Positions 24,401 to 36,928 of a stretch of DNA of 64,000 nt are shown here, piece after piece. The position numbers and the translations under genes are program-made. The notes under the pieces are model-generated. The model was not told the origin of the DNA. It made no database searches and worked only from the letters and a program-made list of their open reading frames with translations. The stretch lies in contig OX419762.1 of assembly GCA_948567375.1 (NCBI GenBank), positions 13,398,001 through 13,462,000 on the forward strand, written 5' to 3'. The DNA is from Lunularia cruciata. Its lineage: Eukaryota; Streptophyta; Marchantiopsida; Lunulariales; Lunulariaceae. Every line of letters begins with the position of its first letter. The stretch's first letter is position 1.

Positions 24401-24719
24401 TGAGGGTCATTCTACACCTCTCTAAGTGCTTCTCATCTCTTGTGTGACTCAGCTTTGCTTGCCACCTAAATACTTGGCATGGAGCTTATGTGACTTCCAA
24501 ATTCCTTCTTCCTCTCAACACTCAAGATTATCCTACATCACTTTGAGTATCTAAACATCCTACAAGTAGGCTGGCTTGCTAGTACTCAAGATTATCCTAC
24601 ATCACTTTGAGTGCTTCTCCTATTCTAGCTTGCCAATGTCACTCCTCTAAGTAGCTTTCCATCTGAGGCACTTTCCCTAATGACTCTACCATTCACCGTG
24701 GTTCTCTAAGCACTTAAAC
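21461..24719. other. AT-rich degenerate sequence, no gene recognised
   Basis: Short frames only, none with recognisable motifs. It contains C13 at 23900-23912 and short repeated phrases near 24,200-24,620 (two copies of an ACTCAAGATTATCCTACATCAC phrase at about 24,520 and 24,585). Probably old repeat remnants. Confidence 0.5.
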
Positions 24720-25030
24720 ATGATATGATCATTAAAAGCAATTTTGAAGAAATGGGAGCACCACAATGTACTCTTCAACCTAAACAGCTTCATCATAGTC
24801 TTGACAAAAAATTGTCAAATCAGGTCCTTAATATCCTCTATCTTATACCCATTTGTTGAGTGTGCTTCTACAAAAAAAGTTTCAATCTTATCCTTCAGTT
24901 CCTTGCTTGGATGATTATGGGGTGTTTGCATATAGATATGCCCAAATGGTGAGTAGTCTTCCTCCAATACCATTGCTAATGATCTTTTTTCCACATGGTC
25001 AAACACACCCTCAGCCTCTTGCTACTCATG
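24720..25030 (-). pseudogene. Copy VI fragment of the coiled-coil element
   Basis: The frame 25006-24815 ends ETFFVEAHSTNGYKIEDIKDLI, which matches copy I's DVFFSKCMKNGYKVESYKDLV. Downstream (24,800-24,720) is decayed. It lies just left of the second-family LTR at 25114. Confidence 0.5.
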
Positions 25031-25113
25031 TCTGTATTGATATGAATTTCTTCTAGCAACAAGATATTTGAAAGACTCTAATCCCATAGCAAGAACTCCA
25101 ACTTTTGGTTCTT

Positions 25114-25590
25114 TGTAATACCAATAGCTAGACATATTATATTGTCATGAACATTGTTTTGGTAGCATCTAGAAGAATTTTGTATATGATGGACTTAGTA
25201 GATTAGATAGAGGTATCACCAAAAGAGTACTTCTACTAATATGGTAGGAGTCAAAAATAGCCTGAAAACTTCAAAGCCAATTTTGGAGAAGAAGAAGATT
25301 CCTTACAAGAAGATTCTCTAAAGATTCCCTCTAGTCAAAGCTTGTTTGACCAACTAGATAAGACCAAATCTGACATGTCACCCATGCATGCAACTAATAT
25401 AAGGGTAGAGTTTGTTGACATGTCACCAATCCATGTATCTTATCCAAGGGTGGAGCTTCCTTTGAAGGAATCCTCTTTGCTATATAATAAAGACAAGATG
25501 CTCCTTTGGAGCATCAGAGTTTTGAGTGTGAAGCTTTGTGTTTCTTTTTTAGATTTCTCATGGGGGTTCTATTGTCCTCAAAACATTACA
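25114..25590 (+). repeat. Second copy of the 12943-type LTR
   Basis: 477 bp, TGTAATACCAATAGC...AACATTACA, with 6-bp inverted tips (TGTAAT/ATTACA). It matches 12943-13692 except that it has only one copy of the ~160-bp 5' unit. A TATA-like TATATAATAAAG lies near 25,483. The flanks TTCTT and CTCGG do not match, so it may be a recombinant or truncated insertion; I see no primer-binding site or purine tract beside it. Confidence 0.75.
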
Positions 25591-26861
25591 CTCGGAGGTG
25601 ATCTGACCTACATTCCACAATCTCCAAAGGTTTGTTCACTATCTCTATAGACGGCTTTGTTTTTTTGTCCTTGGCAATCCATTATGCCATTGCTAAAATA
25701 CTAAGATTCACACATCTACTTTATAACTTACACCTCTTACACAATCTCTCAAACTCATTCTGCACTTGATTGGAAAAGAGGTGAACTTTGTTCGTAGCAG
25801 AAAGATTTTCTTGTAGTGTGACCAAAACCTTGAGTGCAAAGGAAGAAAGTGGAAAGTAAAAAAAGTCCTTGTGGTATGAGACCTTGGTTTATATTCTGAT
25901 AGAAACCTGTCTGTCCTTCATCTATCATGGTCATGTAATAAATGCCTATTGCTTGGTATTGAATGGTTAAGAGTACTTCCTCTAGTAGTATGTTCATATT
26001 GGAAGCATAAATTTTGCCATTGGTACAAAGTTGTGCAGAATTTTAATTATGGTAGAAGGTTGTATTGACAAAACTTTGTTTCCCAATCTTTGTAATCAAC
26101 ACGACCTCATGTTAGCATATTTTTGTAGAGTTGCAATTCATAAGAGAGGAGCTTCATATGAATGCTTATCATAAGAACAATGCATTATCAAGATAACCAA
26201 GTTACAATACAAAGACAGGGTCACCATCCTCTAGAGGTCACCATCCTCATTCTAGATCATAGTTGTTGTATGAAGGATGATTTTGTTTGTGAGATGTTTG
26301 TTTAACAATTAATGAAAATTGTTTATCTATTACTACATTCTATCATACTATGTGCTAGGATCTCTTAAAATAAAACAAAACAAAAATTGGCTAAAAGGGA
26401 TTCAAGGTAGGTAACTACATGTATCAAAAAACAAAGATGGGATTACCATAATGAAGAAGAAGAGAACAACACCATCCAAACCCCCAAGCATTTGAATGCA
26501 AAGACCGGGTGCAATACAAAGATGCACAATCTACATCAAATCCAAAAGAGCAAGGTGTAGATCAAGAAGACCAAGCCAAAGACAAGCAAGAAGAGGAAGC
26601 ACAACATTGGACCAAGGAGCCTTTCAACACAATTCAAGAAGAACAAAGCTCCAAAAGGCAACAAGATGCCAAAGAGGAAGTAGATAAAGAGACCAAAGGA
26701 AAGGTGGATATTGAAGATAGAGATGAAGATCTTTCAAGTGGAATGCAACAATAGAGAGAAGAAGAAGATACTACATAAGTAGAAAGAGCACTAGTGATGG
26801 GAGGCTCAAATTTTATTTTCATTTGGTGAGACTAATATTGTAAATGAAAATCCTACCTCAA
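25591..26861 (+). pseudogene. Copy VIII, left part (acidic coding remnant)
   Basis: The frame 26509-26754 is rich in Gln, Glu, Lys and Asp (EQGVDQEDQAKDKQEEEAQH...). It resembles the acidic linker of the coiled-coil element on the plus strand. Element D inserted after it; coiled-coil sequence resumes at 36,929. The part 25,591-26,480 has no readable gene. Confidence 0.4.
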
Positions 26862-27326
26862 TGTAACAATGTGGAGTTTAGCAACAAGGTTAGTCAAGGT
26901 TAAAAAAGTAGCAAATAGACCAAATTAGCCTAGAATATTCTAAAAGTATCTAAGAAGCTACTTGGTACCTCCCAAGTATTGGGTAACATGCATGCCAAGT
27001 GGTGACTTCTAGGAAGAAGCTTCCTGGTTAGCTTAGCTTGCTCCCTCAAGTAGGTAGCTTCTAGAAGCTTCTAACTAGCTTAGCTTGCATGCAAAGTAGA
27101 TGGCTTTTCTTGAGAAGCTTCTTGAGAAGTTTCTTGGTTAACTTGGCTTGCACTCCAAGAAAGCAGCTTAAGGAAGCTTCTTGAGAAGCTTCTCACGAGT
27201 CTTGTACGTTCCTTATCAATACCAAAGCCAAAGCTCATGCTAAGTACTTAGAGTTTTCCAAGCACTCAAGTGTCCTAATGTGATCTTCAATTCTCTTATT
27301 TCTCTCCTTAGTCTTGGTCTTTTATA
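26862..27326 (+). repeat. 5' LTR of element D
   Basis: 465 bp, TGTAACAATGTGG...TCTTTTATA (terminal CA now TA). Three-unit array TTC-TA-GAA-GC-TTC at 27059-27071. Confidence 0.9.
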
Positions 27327-27604
27327 TTGGTATTAGAGCAAGAATGGGATGGTTAGAATTTATGGACCACCAAATCTATTTTCACCAAAACATTGGGATT
27401 TTCATGTCCAGGTACTACCTAAGCACCATTTCACATAGTTCATCACATCTTGCTTTGGGCAGAATTTTTTGAATGCTATCATCTTGTTTAAGGAACCCTT
27501 GGTACTTCCGGTTATAACTTATAACTTATAGAGAATGGTGGATTTGTTGCATTTATGTGTTAGAAAATTAGATAAATTAGGAGTAGTGTGATAGAGTAGT
27601 AGCC

Positions 27605-28351
27605 ATGGTAGCAATGCTTGAGGTTATCATTACTATGCAATAACAAATTGAGCACCTTACTTGATTGTTGGATGAACAAGACCATCAACAACAAGAGCAC
27701 ATAGAGAGAGCACCAATTTGAGAAGGAGAAGACCAAATCCAATTTCCAAAAGCCAAGGTATTTGAAAACAAGAAAATTTGATGTGGGGTGGAGAATATTG
27801 TGTTTGATTGTGAATTTTGATGATGATTTTGATTCCGACCTCAAATGATGGTAGAAAGAGTTTTGCAATATATATTTCACATCTTGTTACATTCAAGATT
27901 AGGAAGGAGTATTTGGAGTGTATGAGGTTTATGGTGGCACCTCTACACTATGATGTCATGATGGGTTTACCTTGGCTTGAACGTCATAAGGTTCAATTTG
28001 ATTGGATCCAATAACAAATTCAAGTACAACACCAAGGTAGAAATTTCCAATTAGATTGTTTGGCACCTTTGAATAAGACATTTAAGAATAGTCAGTCCTA
28101 AGATGGGAAGTTTATCAGGATAGAAGCCATAGAGCAAGCTTTGGAAGAAAATAAGTCTATTTTTGTAGTGTGGATCAAGCCAATTATACAAGGAGAATCT
28201 GAGGAGGGTCAAGAGCCTCATCAAGCAATGGTTGATCAAATAGTTTAGGAGTTTTTGGATGTGCTCTTGGATGATCTGCCAAAGGAGTTACCCTCCGATT
28301 GTGGTATGTCAAGATTGAGTTATTGCCAAGGAGTACTCTAGTGAATAGACC
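27605..28351 (+). pseudogene. Element D gag-protease remnant with internal deletion
   Basis: The gag start MVAMLEVIITMQ is followed by a stop. The phrase ENIVFDCEF is joined directly to protease C-terminal sequence (DGRKSFA...[33 protein letters not shown], 27817-28014). About 0.9 kb of gag/protease is missing relative to E. Only one 20-residue linker repeat is present (around 28,100). The segment ends at the AGACC target of element C. Confidence 0.75.
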
Positions 28352-28718
28352 TATAAAATATCAAGACCAAGGAGAGAAATAGGAGAATGGAAGCTCATAT
28401 TGGGACACTTGAATGAGGGAAAACTCCAAATGCCTAGCATGAACTTTGGCTCTAGTACTTATAGGAAGCCTACAAGGCTCTTGAGAAGCTTCTCAAGAAG
28501 CTTCCTTCTAGAAGTTGCCTAGTTGGCTTGCAAGCTAAGCTAGTTAGAAGCTTCTAGAAGTTTCCTTCTAGAAGCTACTTACTTGGGGTGCAAGCTAAGC
28601 TAGCCAGCAAGCTTCCCAAGAAGCTTCCTAGATACTTTTGGAGTATTTTAGGCTAATTTGGCCTATTTGCTACTTTTTAGTCCTAACTAACTTCATCGCT
28701 AAACTCTATATTATTACA
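28352..28718 (-). repeat. 3' LTR of element C
   Basis: 367 bp; four-unit array GAA-GC-TTC-TA-GAA-GT-TTC at 28547-28564. Followed by the purine tract complement (ATTCTCCCATCGC). Confidence 0.9.
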
Positions 28719-28739
28719 TATTCTCCCATCGCTAGTTGA

Positions 28740-31700
28740 TGATGTCTTCCTCGCCAATGAAGCTTCAAACTCTTGGGTGGCAATTTGTGCATTCTAGAGG
28801 TGAGAAAGAGGTTCCTATGTGGAATCATGAAGGGGATACCCTTTCCAAAGGACCTTGTACTTTGTATGTTGTTGACGGCCTTGTTGGATATAGTGACACA
28901 CAAGGATATGATCAAGTTTTTACTCCTCATGATCATTGATAGGGATAGGAGGAAGAGGAGGTTGGACACAAGATGAAAAAGAAGATGGATTAGGTACATA
29001 GGGTTTCAACTTGGAAATATGAAAGCCATGGTGGATGTGCATATGACAAGGCAAGGCAAGTCAATGAGCAATAGTAGATGATTTGTGTGACCTCAAAGAG
29101 TCTTATCCAATTAGGAGTAAGTTTATGGACTTGGGTATCAAGTGGAAGAGGTAAGTTACTAGACAAGAGCATGACTTTATTGCCAACTTGAAAGGTGAGA
29201 TCTTCATGATGGTGGTTTGCATATTGCTTTTGACAATTTTAGGCAACAAAGAGGTGAGATTTGGCTTGTTGGAGGGATTGGGATATGGTGGTCAAGAAGG
29301 TTGAAGTATGAAGGACATGAGATGGAAGAGGAGCTAGAAAGGAATTTGGAACATGTGGATCTTGGCCAAAATTGAGGAAGAAAGGAGAGAATCTGGTGCT
29401 TGCCTATTTGGGATTATTGTATGCAAACTCCATAGCTGCAAGACATTCATCTCAATTGGTATGGTGAACATTGACAAAGGTACAAAGCATATCCTCCAAG
29501 GTGTGATTTGCACATTCACTTTGTCCGTCAATTTGAGGATGATAGGCCGTGGACAAAGCAAGCTTGGTATCAAGTATTTGCCAAAACTTTCTAGTGAAGT
29601 AAGGATCATGATCGGAGATGAGTACACACAACATCCCATGATGCTTAATACATTGTCAAAGTAGATCTGCGCCAAGGTTAGAGCATCCACAGTATCAATG
29701 GTTGGTGCCAAATGGATTTGCTTACTAATCTTATCCACAAATACCACAATGGTTTTGTGACCTTGCTTTGTCTTGGGCAAGGATGTGATGAGATCTAAGC
29801 TCATATTTTCCCATCAAGTAGATTGAATGAGGAGTGGTTGATGGAGTCCACTCAATTTCTAGTTATTGGCCTTGTTGCGTTGGCAGCTCTCACTTGATCA
29901 AACAAACTCTTGAACATCTCATGCCATGTTGGGCCACCACTATTTGTGTTGAAGGGTACCCAAGGTCTTGTCCACGCCCATGTGACCAGCAATTGATAAA
30001 TCATGGGCTTCTTGAAGGTGCACAAGTCAAAGATCACCTTTGGCTAGAACATATATCTAGTCCTCATGGAATAGAAGGCCTTCCTTGAAGGAGAAGGTGT
30101 TTTACTCCTTGTCTCTAGTTGCAAGATGACCTTGTACCATCTAAAAGAATGGATCTTATTGTAGAGTTGTCCTAAACTTGGTTTGGACCTTGGAGTCTAC
30201 TGACACCATTGTAATTGTTGCAGTAATGAGAGGAAGAGACTTCAAATCAGGTTGTCATGATAAGGCATCAGGGATGACATGGAACCAATCGGGTTTATAT
30301 TCAAGTTTGATGTCAAAAAACTATAGTTGTTCCTCCCATCAATGATGTTTACTCTTCATCTGTTCTAAATGTAATGTTTGCAACAAGGGCTTATGATTAG
30401 TTCACATGACTACTTGTTTCTCCAAGAGATAATGCCTCCATACCTTGGTGGCATATACCATTGCTAGTTGTTCCCGATCTTGAGCAAAGTAATTCCTTTT
30501 GATGTGTTTAGTTGACAAGACACAAAGGCAATGGGATGTGATCTATTGATGAATTCTTATTGCAACACGGCTCTAATTGCAAAGTTAGAAGTATCAAAAT
30601 CAACCATACATGGTAGTTAAGGATCATATGGTTGAAGAATTGGTCTTGAAGACACCATACGTTTTAGCTTCTAGAATGCTTCTTTGTGCTTGTTGATCCA
30701 CTAAAAGCTTGAGTTCTTTCCCAAGAGATTGGTCAATGGTGCGGCCACATGAGCATAGTAATGGATGAACCATCGGGAAAAATTGGCCAATCTATTAAAT
30801 TCTCATACTTCAATAGCGTCCTTCAAAGTAGGCCAATCAATGATGGCCTTGATTTTCTCCTCTTACATCTTGATCCCCTTTGATGAGATCTTGTGATCCA
30901 ATAAGGTAACTTCCTTTTTCCAAAAGGTACACTTTGACTTCTTATATTAAAACTTCGACTATCGGAGTTGTCTTAGGACTTCTCACACATGATTCACATG
31001 GTTTTCCTTTATCTTGCTATAGATTAAGATATCATCCAAGAACACCACCATGTAGTCATCCAATAATCTATCCAATGCTTGATACATCTGATCTATGAAG
31101 ACTTTTGGAGTATTAGTGAGCCCAAAAGGTAGAAGTCTCCACTCAAAATGTCCATACATTGTGCAAAAGGTAGTCTTTTGCATATACTCTCTATCAATAG
31201 GGATTTGCCAATAGCCATTACAAAGATCTGACTTGGATAAGTATCGTGCTCCACTCAATTGATCAAGCAAGTTATCAATTCAAGGCAAGGGGTATGCATT
31301 TTCCATTGTCTACTTATTTAGCCCATGGTAATCAATACAGAAAAAAAGTCATCCATCCTTCTTTGGAACAAATAGTACCGGTACTCCCCAAGGAGATGTA
31401 CTATGTCATATGAAATCCTTCTCCAACAACTCCATAAGTGTTGTTCGCAACTCCTCCAACTCCTTTGGTTAGAGTTGATAGATTGGTCTACTCATCGGAG
31501 CACTTCTTGGTAATAACTCAATCATGAAGGGCATACCATGATCAAGGGGTAATCCCTTTTTCATATCATCCAAAAACACGTCTACAAACTCCTGAACTAT
31601 TGGATCAACCATTGCTCAATGAGGATCTTGACTCTCCTCAAGTTTCCTTGTGCAACCGGCTTGATCCACACTGCAAAAAAAACTTATCTTCCTCCAAAGC

Positions 31701-33201
31701 TTGCTCTATAGTTGCTTCATTGACAAACTTCCCATCTAGGGACTTATCTTCCTTCAAGGCTTGCTCTATGGCCACTTTCTTGACAAACTTCCCATCTTAA
31801 GACTTCTTTTCCTTCAAAGCTTGCTCTATGGCTGTTGTCTTTACAAATCTCCCATCTTGGAATTGACTATCCTTAGGTGTCTTACTCAAAAGTGCCAAAC
31901 AACCTAATCAGAAATTTCTATCTTGGTGTTATACTTGAATTCATTGTCAAGTCTAATCAAATTGAACCTTATGACATTCAAGCCAAGGTAGTCCTAGAAT
32001 GACATCATAGTGTAGAGGTGCCACTACAAACCTCATACACTCCAAATATTCCTTTCCAATCTTGATGATGTGAGGTATGTAATGCAGAACCTTTTCTACC
32101 ATCCACCATCATCAATCTACTTCCAATTATTGGTTTGATAAGAATACCCAATTCCTTTGCTAATTGCATAGACATGCAATTCTTTGAACTTCCAGAATCA
32201 ACCAAAATCCTACAACCACAATTGGATATCATACCTTGCAAGTGAAGCAAGCTTGCATAGGTCAAGCCTTCAATCCCTTTGGAACTAATCAAAATCTCCT
32301 ATTGGGATTCTTTATTTTCTTGATCATTCCACTCTACAACCTCCATTTGGGCGATTGTCAAGATTGCCCATTCTTGAGTGGACATTCAGCAATACGATGT
32401 CCAATTTGGCAACAAAAAAATCAACCACCATTTTGTCATAATCTTTCTCAATCCATTGTACCAAGTGGTCTCTATTGGATTGCATCAATCTCTATCAGTG
32501 CCAGCTCCTCCACATGTGTGTAATGTGCTAGTTGGTTTTGTGAAGGTCAAGGTTGAAACCATGTTATCGCAACCAAGGAATCAAAGTGCTCTACTAGTTG
32601 CATGGCTTCTTCCAAGTATTTTGGCTCTTGCATAGTCACTACTATTTTTTTGTGACTTTAAGCTCCTCACGAATTGATCTAGAGCTTCACAATCCACTAT
32701 ATCTAGAGTTCACACAACGATGTTCTAGAATTGTGTGATATAGCTTCTTATAAAACCAATCTACTTCAACTCTGCCAATTTATCATGTGCAGCTTGTGTG
32801 GCATTTAACACTTGGAATTGCCTAATTATTGCACCCTTGAATTATTCTCATGTCAAAATTGGTACAACAAACTGCCTTTCAGCTCACTCCATTTGAAATT
32901 GCCACCATAGCTTTGTTGCTCCGACCAATTGGCTTGAAGCTAAGAGAATTTGTTTTTGTTCATCTTGAAGATTTAAAACCTCAAAATAACATTCATAATC
33001 AAATACAAAATTCTCCATAGAGCCCAAAAGATTCTTACTATCAAATACCTTGGGTTTTGGAAATTAGATTTGGTCTTCTCCTTCTCAAATTGGTGCTCTC
33101 TCTACGTGCTCTTGTCATTGTTGGTCTTGTTCATCCAACAATCAAGTAAGGTGCTCAAGCTTTTACTGCATATCAATGATAACCTCAGGTATTGCCGCCA
33201 T
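28740..33201 (-). pseudogene. Element C gag-pol (heavily decayed)
   Basis: Gag starts at ATG 33201-33199; the gag body runs to about 32,330 with stops. Protease is at 32,292-32,005, and its catalytic DSGS is intact (reads DSGSSKNCMS). Three linker repeats lie at about 31,690-31,860. RT is at 31,270-30,983 with FLDDILIYS, the RNase H remnant at 30,500-30,060 and the integrase remnant at 29,804-29,452 (second catalytic Asp kept, ISDHDPYF; IDGQSE keeps the Glu). The integrase C-terminus is at about 29,172-28,990. It has many frameshifts and cannot be expressed whole. Confidence 0.8.
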
Positions 33202-33468
33202 GGCTACTCTATCACACCACCTCCAATCTATTTAATTTACTAACACATAGATGCAATACATCCACCATTGTCCAGAAGTTACAACCGGAAGTACCAAGGG
33301 TTCCTCAAACAAGGTGATTGTATTTAGAGAATTCTGCCAAAATGTGAGGTGATGAACTATATAAAATGATGCTTTGGTACTACATGGACATGAAAATCCC
33401 AATGGTTTGGTGAAAATGGATTTTGTGGTCCATAGATTGCATCCATCTCATTCTTCCTCTAATACCAA

Positions 33469-33842
33469 TATAAAAGATTGAGACAGAAGAGAGAAATAGG
33501 AGACTGGAAGCTCACATTGGGACACTTGAATGAGGGAAAACTCCAAATGCCTAACATGAACTTTAGCTTTGGTATTTAGAAGCTTCTCAAGAAGCTTCCT
33601 TCTAGAAGCCACTTACTTTGAGAAGCTTCTCAAGAAGCTTCCTTCTAAAAGCCACTTACTTGGCTTGCAAGCTAAGCTAGTTGGAAGCTTCTAGAAGCTA
33701 CTTATTTGGGGTGCAAGCTAAGCTAACCAGGAAGCTTCCCAAGAAGCTTCTTAGATACTTTTGGGATATTCTAGGCTAATTTGGCCTATTTACTACTTTG
33801 TTAGTCCTAATTAACTTCATCACTAAACTCCATATTCTTACA
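33469..33842 (-). repeat. 5' LTR of element C
   Basis: 374 bp, TATAAAAGATTG...CATATTCTTACA. Three-unit array at 33684-33696. It contains a local duplication of the AAGCTTCTCAAGAAGCTTCCTTCTA-type block (33,573-33,650). Confidence 0.9.
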
Positions 33843-36446
33843 AGACCAATCTATTGGGTCTCACAAAAGGAGTTGGAGGAGTTTCAAACAACACTTATGG
33901 AGTTGTTGGAGAAGGATCATACAACATAATACATCTACTTGGGGAGCACCAATATTATTTGTTCAAAAAAGGATGGAGGGCTTCATTTCTATATTGATTA
34001 TTGGTGGGCTCAATAAATAAATAATGAAGAACATATATCTCTTGCCTTGAATTGATGACTTACTTGATCAACTGAGTGGAGCACAATAATTCTCCAAGTT
34101 AGACCTTCACAATAGCAAATGCACATTGATAGGGAAGATGTGCAAAAGATTGTCATTTGTACAAGGTATAGGCATTTTGAATGGAGAGTTCTACCTTTTG
34201 GGCTCACTAATGCTTCAATAGTCTTCATGGATCAGATGCATAGAGTGTGGATAGACTATTGGACCCGTATGTAGTATGTAGTGGTGTTCTTGGATGACAT
34301 TTTAATCTATAGCAAGGGAGAACATGCAAATCATGTGCAAGAAGTCCTAAGACAACTATGTCAATGGAAGTTTTATTGCAAGAAGATAAAGTGTGCCTTT
34401 TTGCGGAAGGAAGTTACCTTCTTGAGTCACAAGATCTCATCAAAAGGGATTGAGATTGAAGAGGAGAAAATCAAGGCCATTACTAATTGGCCTACTCCAA
34501 AGGATACCCCAAAAGTGTAAGCATTTAATGGATTGGCAAGTTTTTATGATGGTTTATTCACTATTATGCACACGTGGTAGCAGCATTGACCGACCTCTTG
34601 AAGAAGAACTCAAGCTTCTAGTGGAGCGCCAAGCATGAAGAAGCATTCTATATGCTAAAACATATGGTGTTTTCAAGACCCACTCTTTAACCATATGACT
34701 CTCAACTACCTTGTATGGTTGATTTTGATGATTCTAACTTTGCCATTGGAATTGTGTTGCAACAAGAATTTCTAGATGGGTTACATTCATTGCTTTTTGT
34801 GTCTTGCGAATTAAATGAATTACTCTATATGAGATTGGAAACAACTAGCAATGGTATGCCACAAGGTATAGAGGCATTATCTCTTGGGAAAACAAGGGAT
34901 CATGCAAACCAATCACAAACCTTATTGCAGAGATTACATTTGGAACACATGGAGAGTCACCATCATCAATGAGAGGAATAACTCCAAGTTTTTGACATCA
35001 AACTTAAGTACAGATCCAGTTAGTTCCATGTCACCTTGATGCTCTATTGCAACAACCTGATTTGAAGTCTCTTGCTCTCATCACGGCAGCAATTACAATG
35101 GTATCAATCAACTCCAAGGTCCAAATCAAGTTTAGGATAGCTTAAAAACAAGATCCTTTCTTTTAGATGGTACAAGGTCATCTTACAGCATGCAACAAGG
35201 AGTACAAAACCTTCTCCTTGAAGGAAGACCTTCTATTTTATGAGAATTGAACCTCTATTTCAGCCAAGGATGATCTCCAACTTGTGTGCCTCTAAGAACC
35301 CCATGACTTACTAGTCGCTGGTCACATGGGTGTGGACAAGACCTTGGTACCCTCCAATGCCAATAGTGGTGGCCCAACATGGCATGAGATGTTTTAGAGT
35401 TTGTCCGATTGTGTGAGAGCTGCCAATGCAACAAGGCCAGCAACCAAAAACTGAGTGGACTCCTTCAACCACTCTCCATTCCATCTACTCGATGAGAACA
35501 TGTAAGCTTAGATTTCATCACATCCTTGCCCAAGACAAAGCAAGGTCACATAACAATAGTGGTGTTTGTGGATAAGCTTAGTAAACAAATCCATTTAGCA
35601 CCAACCTTTGATACCATGGATGCTCCAACATTGGTACAAATCTACAAACTAAACATGCGAATTGCACCTTGGAGGATATGCTTTGTGCATTCATCAACAT
35701 TCACCATACCAATTGGGATGAATGTCTTGCAACAATAGAGTTTGCATACAATAATTCTAAACATGCAAGCATCAAATTCTCTTTGTTCTTCCTTAATTTT
35801 GGCCACGATCCACTTGTTCTAGATTCCCTTCTTGCTTCTCCTCCATCTCATGTTCCTCATACTTCCACCTTCTTGAACACCATATCTCAATCCCTCCGAC
35901 AAGCCAAAACTCATCTCCTTGTTGCTCAAAATCATCAAAAACAATATGCAAACCACCATCGTCATGATCTCACCTTTCAAGTTGGTGATAAGGTCATGCT
36001 CTTGTCCAATAACCTACCCCTCTCTCTTGGTACTCAAGTTAGTAAACTTACTCCTAATTGGATAGGACCCTTTGATGTCACCCAATATTTCTCCTATTGC
36101 TTATTGACTTGCCTTGCCTTGTCATATGCGCATCCACCCTATCTTCCATATTTCCAAGTTGAAACCCTTTGTTCCTAATCCATCTTCTTTTTCCTCATGT
36201 CCAACTTCCTCCTCCTCCCATCCCTATCAATGATCATGATAAGTATGTAGTTGATTGTATCCTTGCACATCACCACATTCAATGAGGTTGTTGACAACAT
36301 ACAAAGTACAAAGTCCTCTAGAAAGTGTACCCCTTCATGATGCCACTTGGGAGCCTCTTTCTCATTTCCAAAATGCACAAATGGCTATCCAAGAGTTTGA
36401 AGCTTCAATGGTAACAAGAACATCATCAACGAGCAGTGGGGGAATA
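33843..36446 (+). pseudogene. Element D pol, RT to chromodomain region (decayed)
   Basis: RT resumes at 33,848 with its catalytic FLDDILIYS at 34,281 onward, followed by RNase H (VDFDDSNFAIGIVLQQEF, 34,715 on). The integrase first catalytic region near 35,510 lacks continuity. A deletion removes the second Asp block: sequence jumps from the Asp-Ala-Pro-Thr region at 35,630 to the AN-T-W-RI region at 35,655. The integrase C-terminus is open at 35,669-36,178 with NWIGPFDVTQ. The chromodomain remnant lies at about 36,290-36,400. Confidence 0.75.
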
Positions 36447-36928
36447 TGTAACAATATGGAGTTTAACAACAAAGTTAATCAAGGCTAAAAAAGTATCAAA
36501 TAGGCCAAATTAGCCTAGGATATTCTAGAAGTATCTAGGAAGCTACTTGGTACCTCCCAAGTATTGTACAATGTGCATGCCAAGTGGTGACTTCTAGGAG
36601 GAAACTACCTAGGAAGCTTCCCAATTAGCTTAGCTTGCTCTCCAAGTAGATAGCTTCTAAAGACAACTTCTAGAAACTTCCAACTAGCTTAACTTGCATG
36701 CCAAGTAGGCGGCTTCTAAAAGAAAGTTTCTTGAGAAACTTCTTGGTTAACTTGGCTTGCACTCCAAGAAAGTAGCTTAAGGCAGCTTCTTGAGAAGCTT
36801 CTCAAGAGCCTTGTGTGCTCCCTATAAATACTAAAGCTGAAGTTGGCAGTTGGAGTTTCTCTTTCACTCAGGTGTCACAATGTGATATTCTATTCTCCTA
36901 TTTCTCTCCTTGATCTTGGTCTTTTACA
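36447..36928 (+). repeat. 3' LTR of element D
   Basis: 482 bp, TGTAACAATATGG...GGTCTTTTACA, preceded by a purine tract (GTGGGGGAATA). Three-unit array TTC-TA-GAA-AC-TTC at 36668-36680. Confidence 0.92.

Larger units (their letters stand above)
28352..33842 (-). mobile_element. Element C: chromovirus nested in D's pol, minus strand
   Basis: Perfect target duplication AGACC (28347-28351 and 33843-33847). Rejoining the flanks restores the pol reading seen in E across 'SRPIYRLSP'. The 3' LTR is at left, 28352-28718; the 5' LTR at right, 33469-33842. The primer site is next to the right LTR (complement of TGGTATTAGAGG). Both LTR outer tips on the TGTAAAAG side read TATAAAA. All coding domains are broken. 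Confidence 0.92.
26862..36928 (+). mobile_element. Element D: chromovirus, plus strand, carrying nested element C
   Basis: 5' LTR 26862-27326 and 3' LTR 36447-36928; perfect target duplication CTCAA (26857-26861 and 36929-36933). The tRNA-Met primer site TGGTATTAGAGC starts at 27328. Gag (ATG 27605) stops almost at once, and a deletion joins gag near 27,810 to the end of protease near 27,825, removing the zinc knuckle and protease core. Pol resumes to 28351, is interrupted by element C, and continues from 33843. RT, RNase H, integrase (to about 35,760) and a GPF module (35,669-36,178) are recognisable but full of stops. This is the oldest-looking full copy apart from C. Confidence 0.9.

Noticed and set aside
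24200-24420. Repeated GTGCC/GGCAC phrases as a regulatory cluster
   Set aside because: Irregular spacing and no pairing; looks like ordinary low-complexity decay.
12943-25590. One 12.6-kb element bounded by the two TGTAATACC LTRs
   Set aside because: The left LTR has its own perfect GGGTA duplication and so is solo; the interior is made of other elements.
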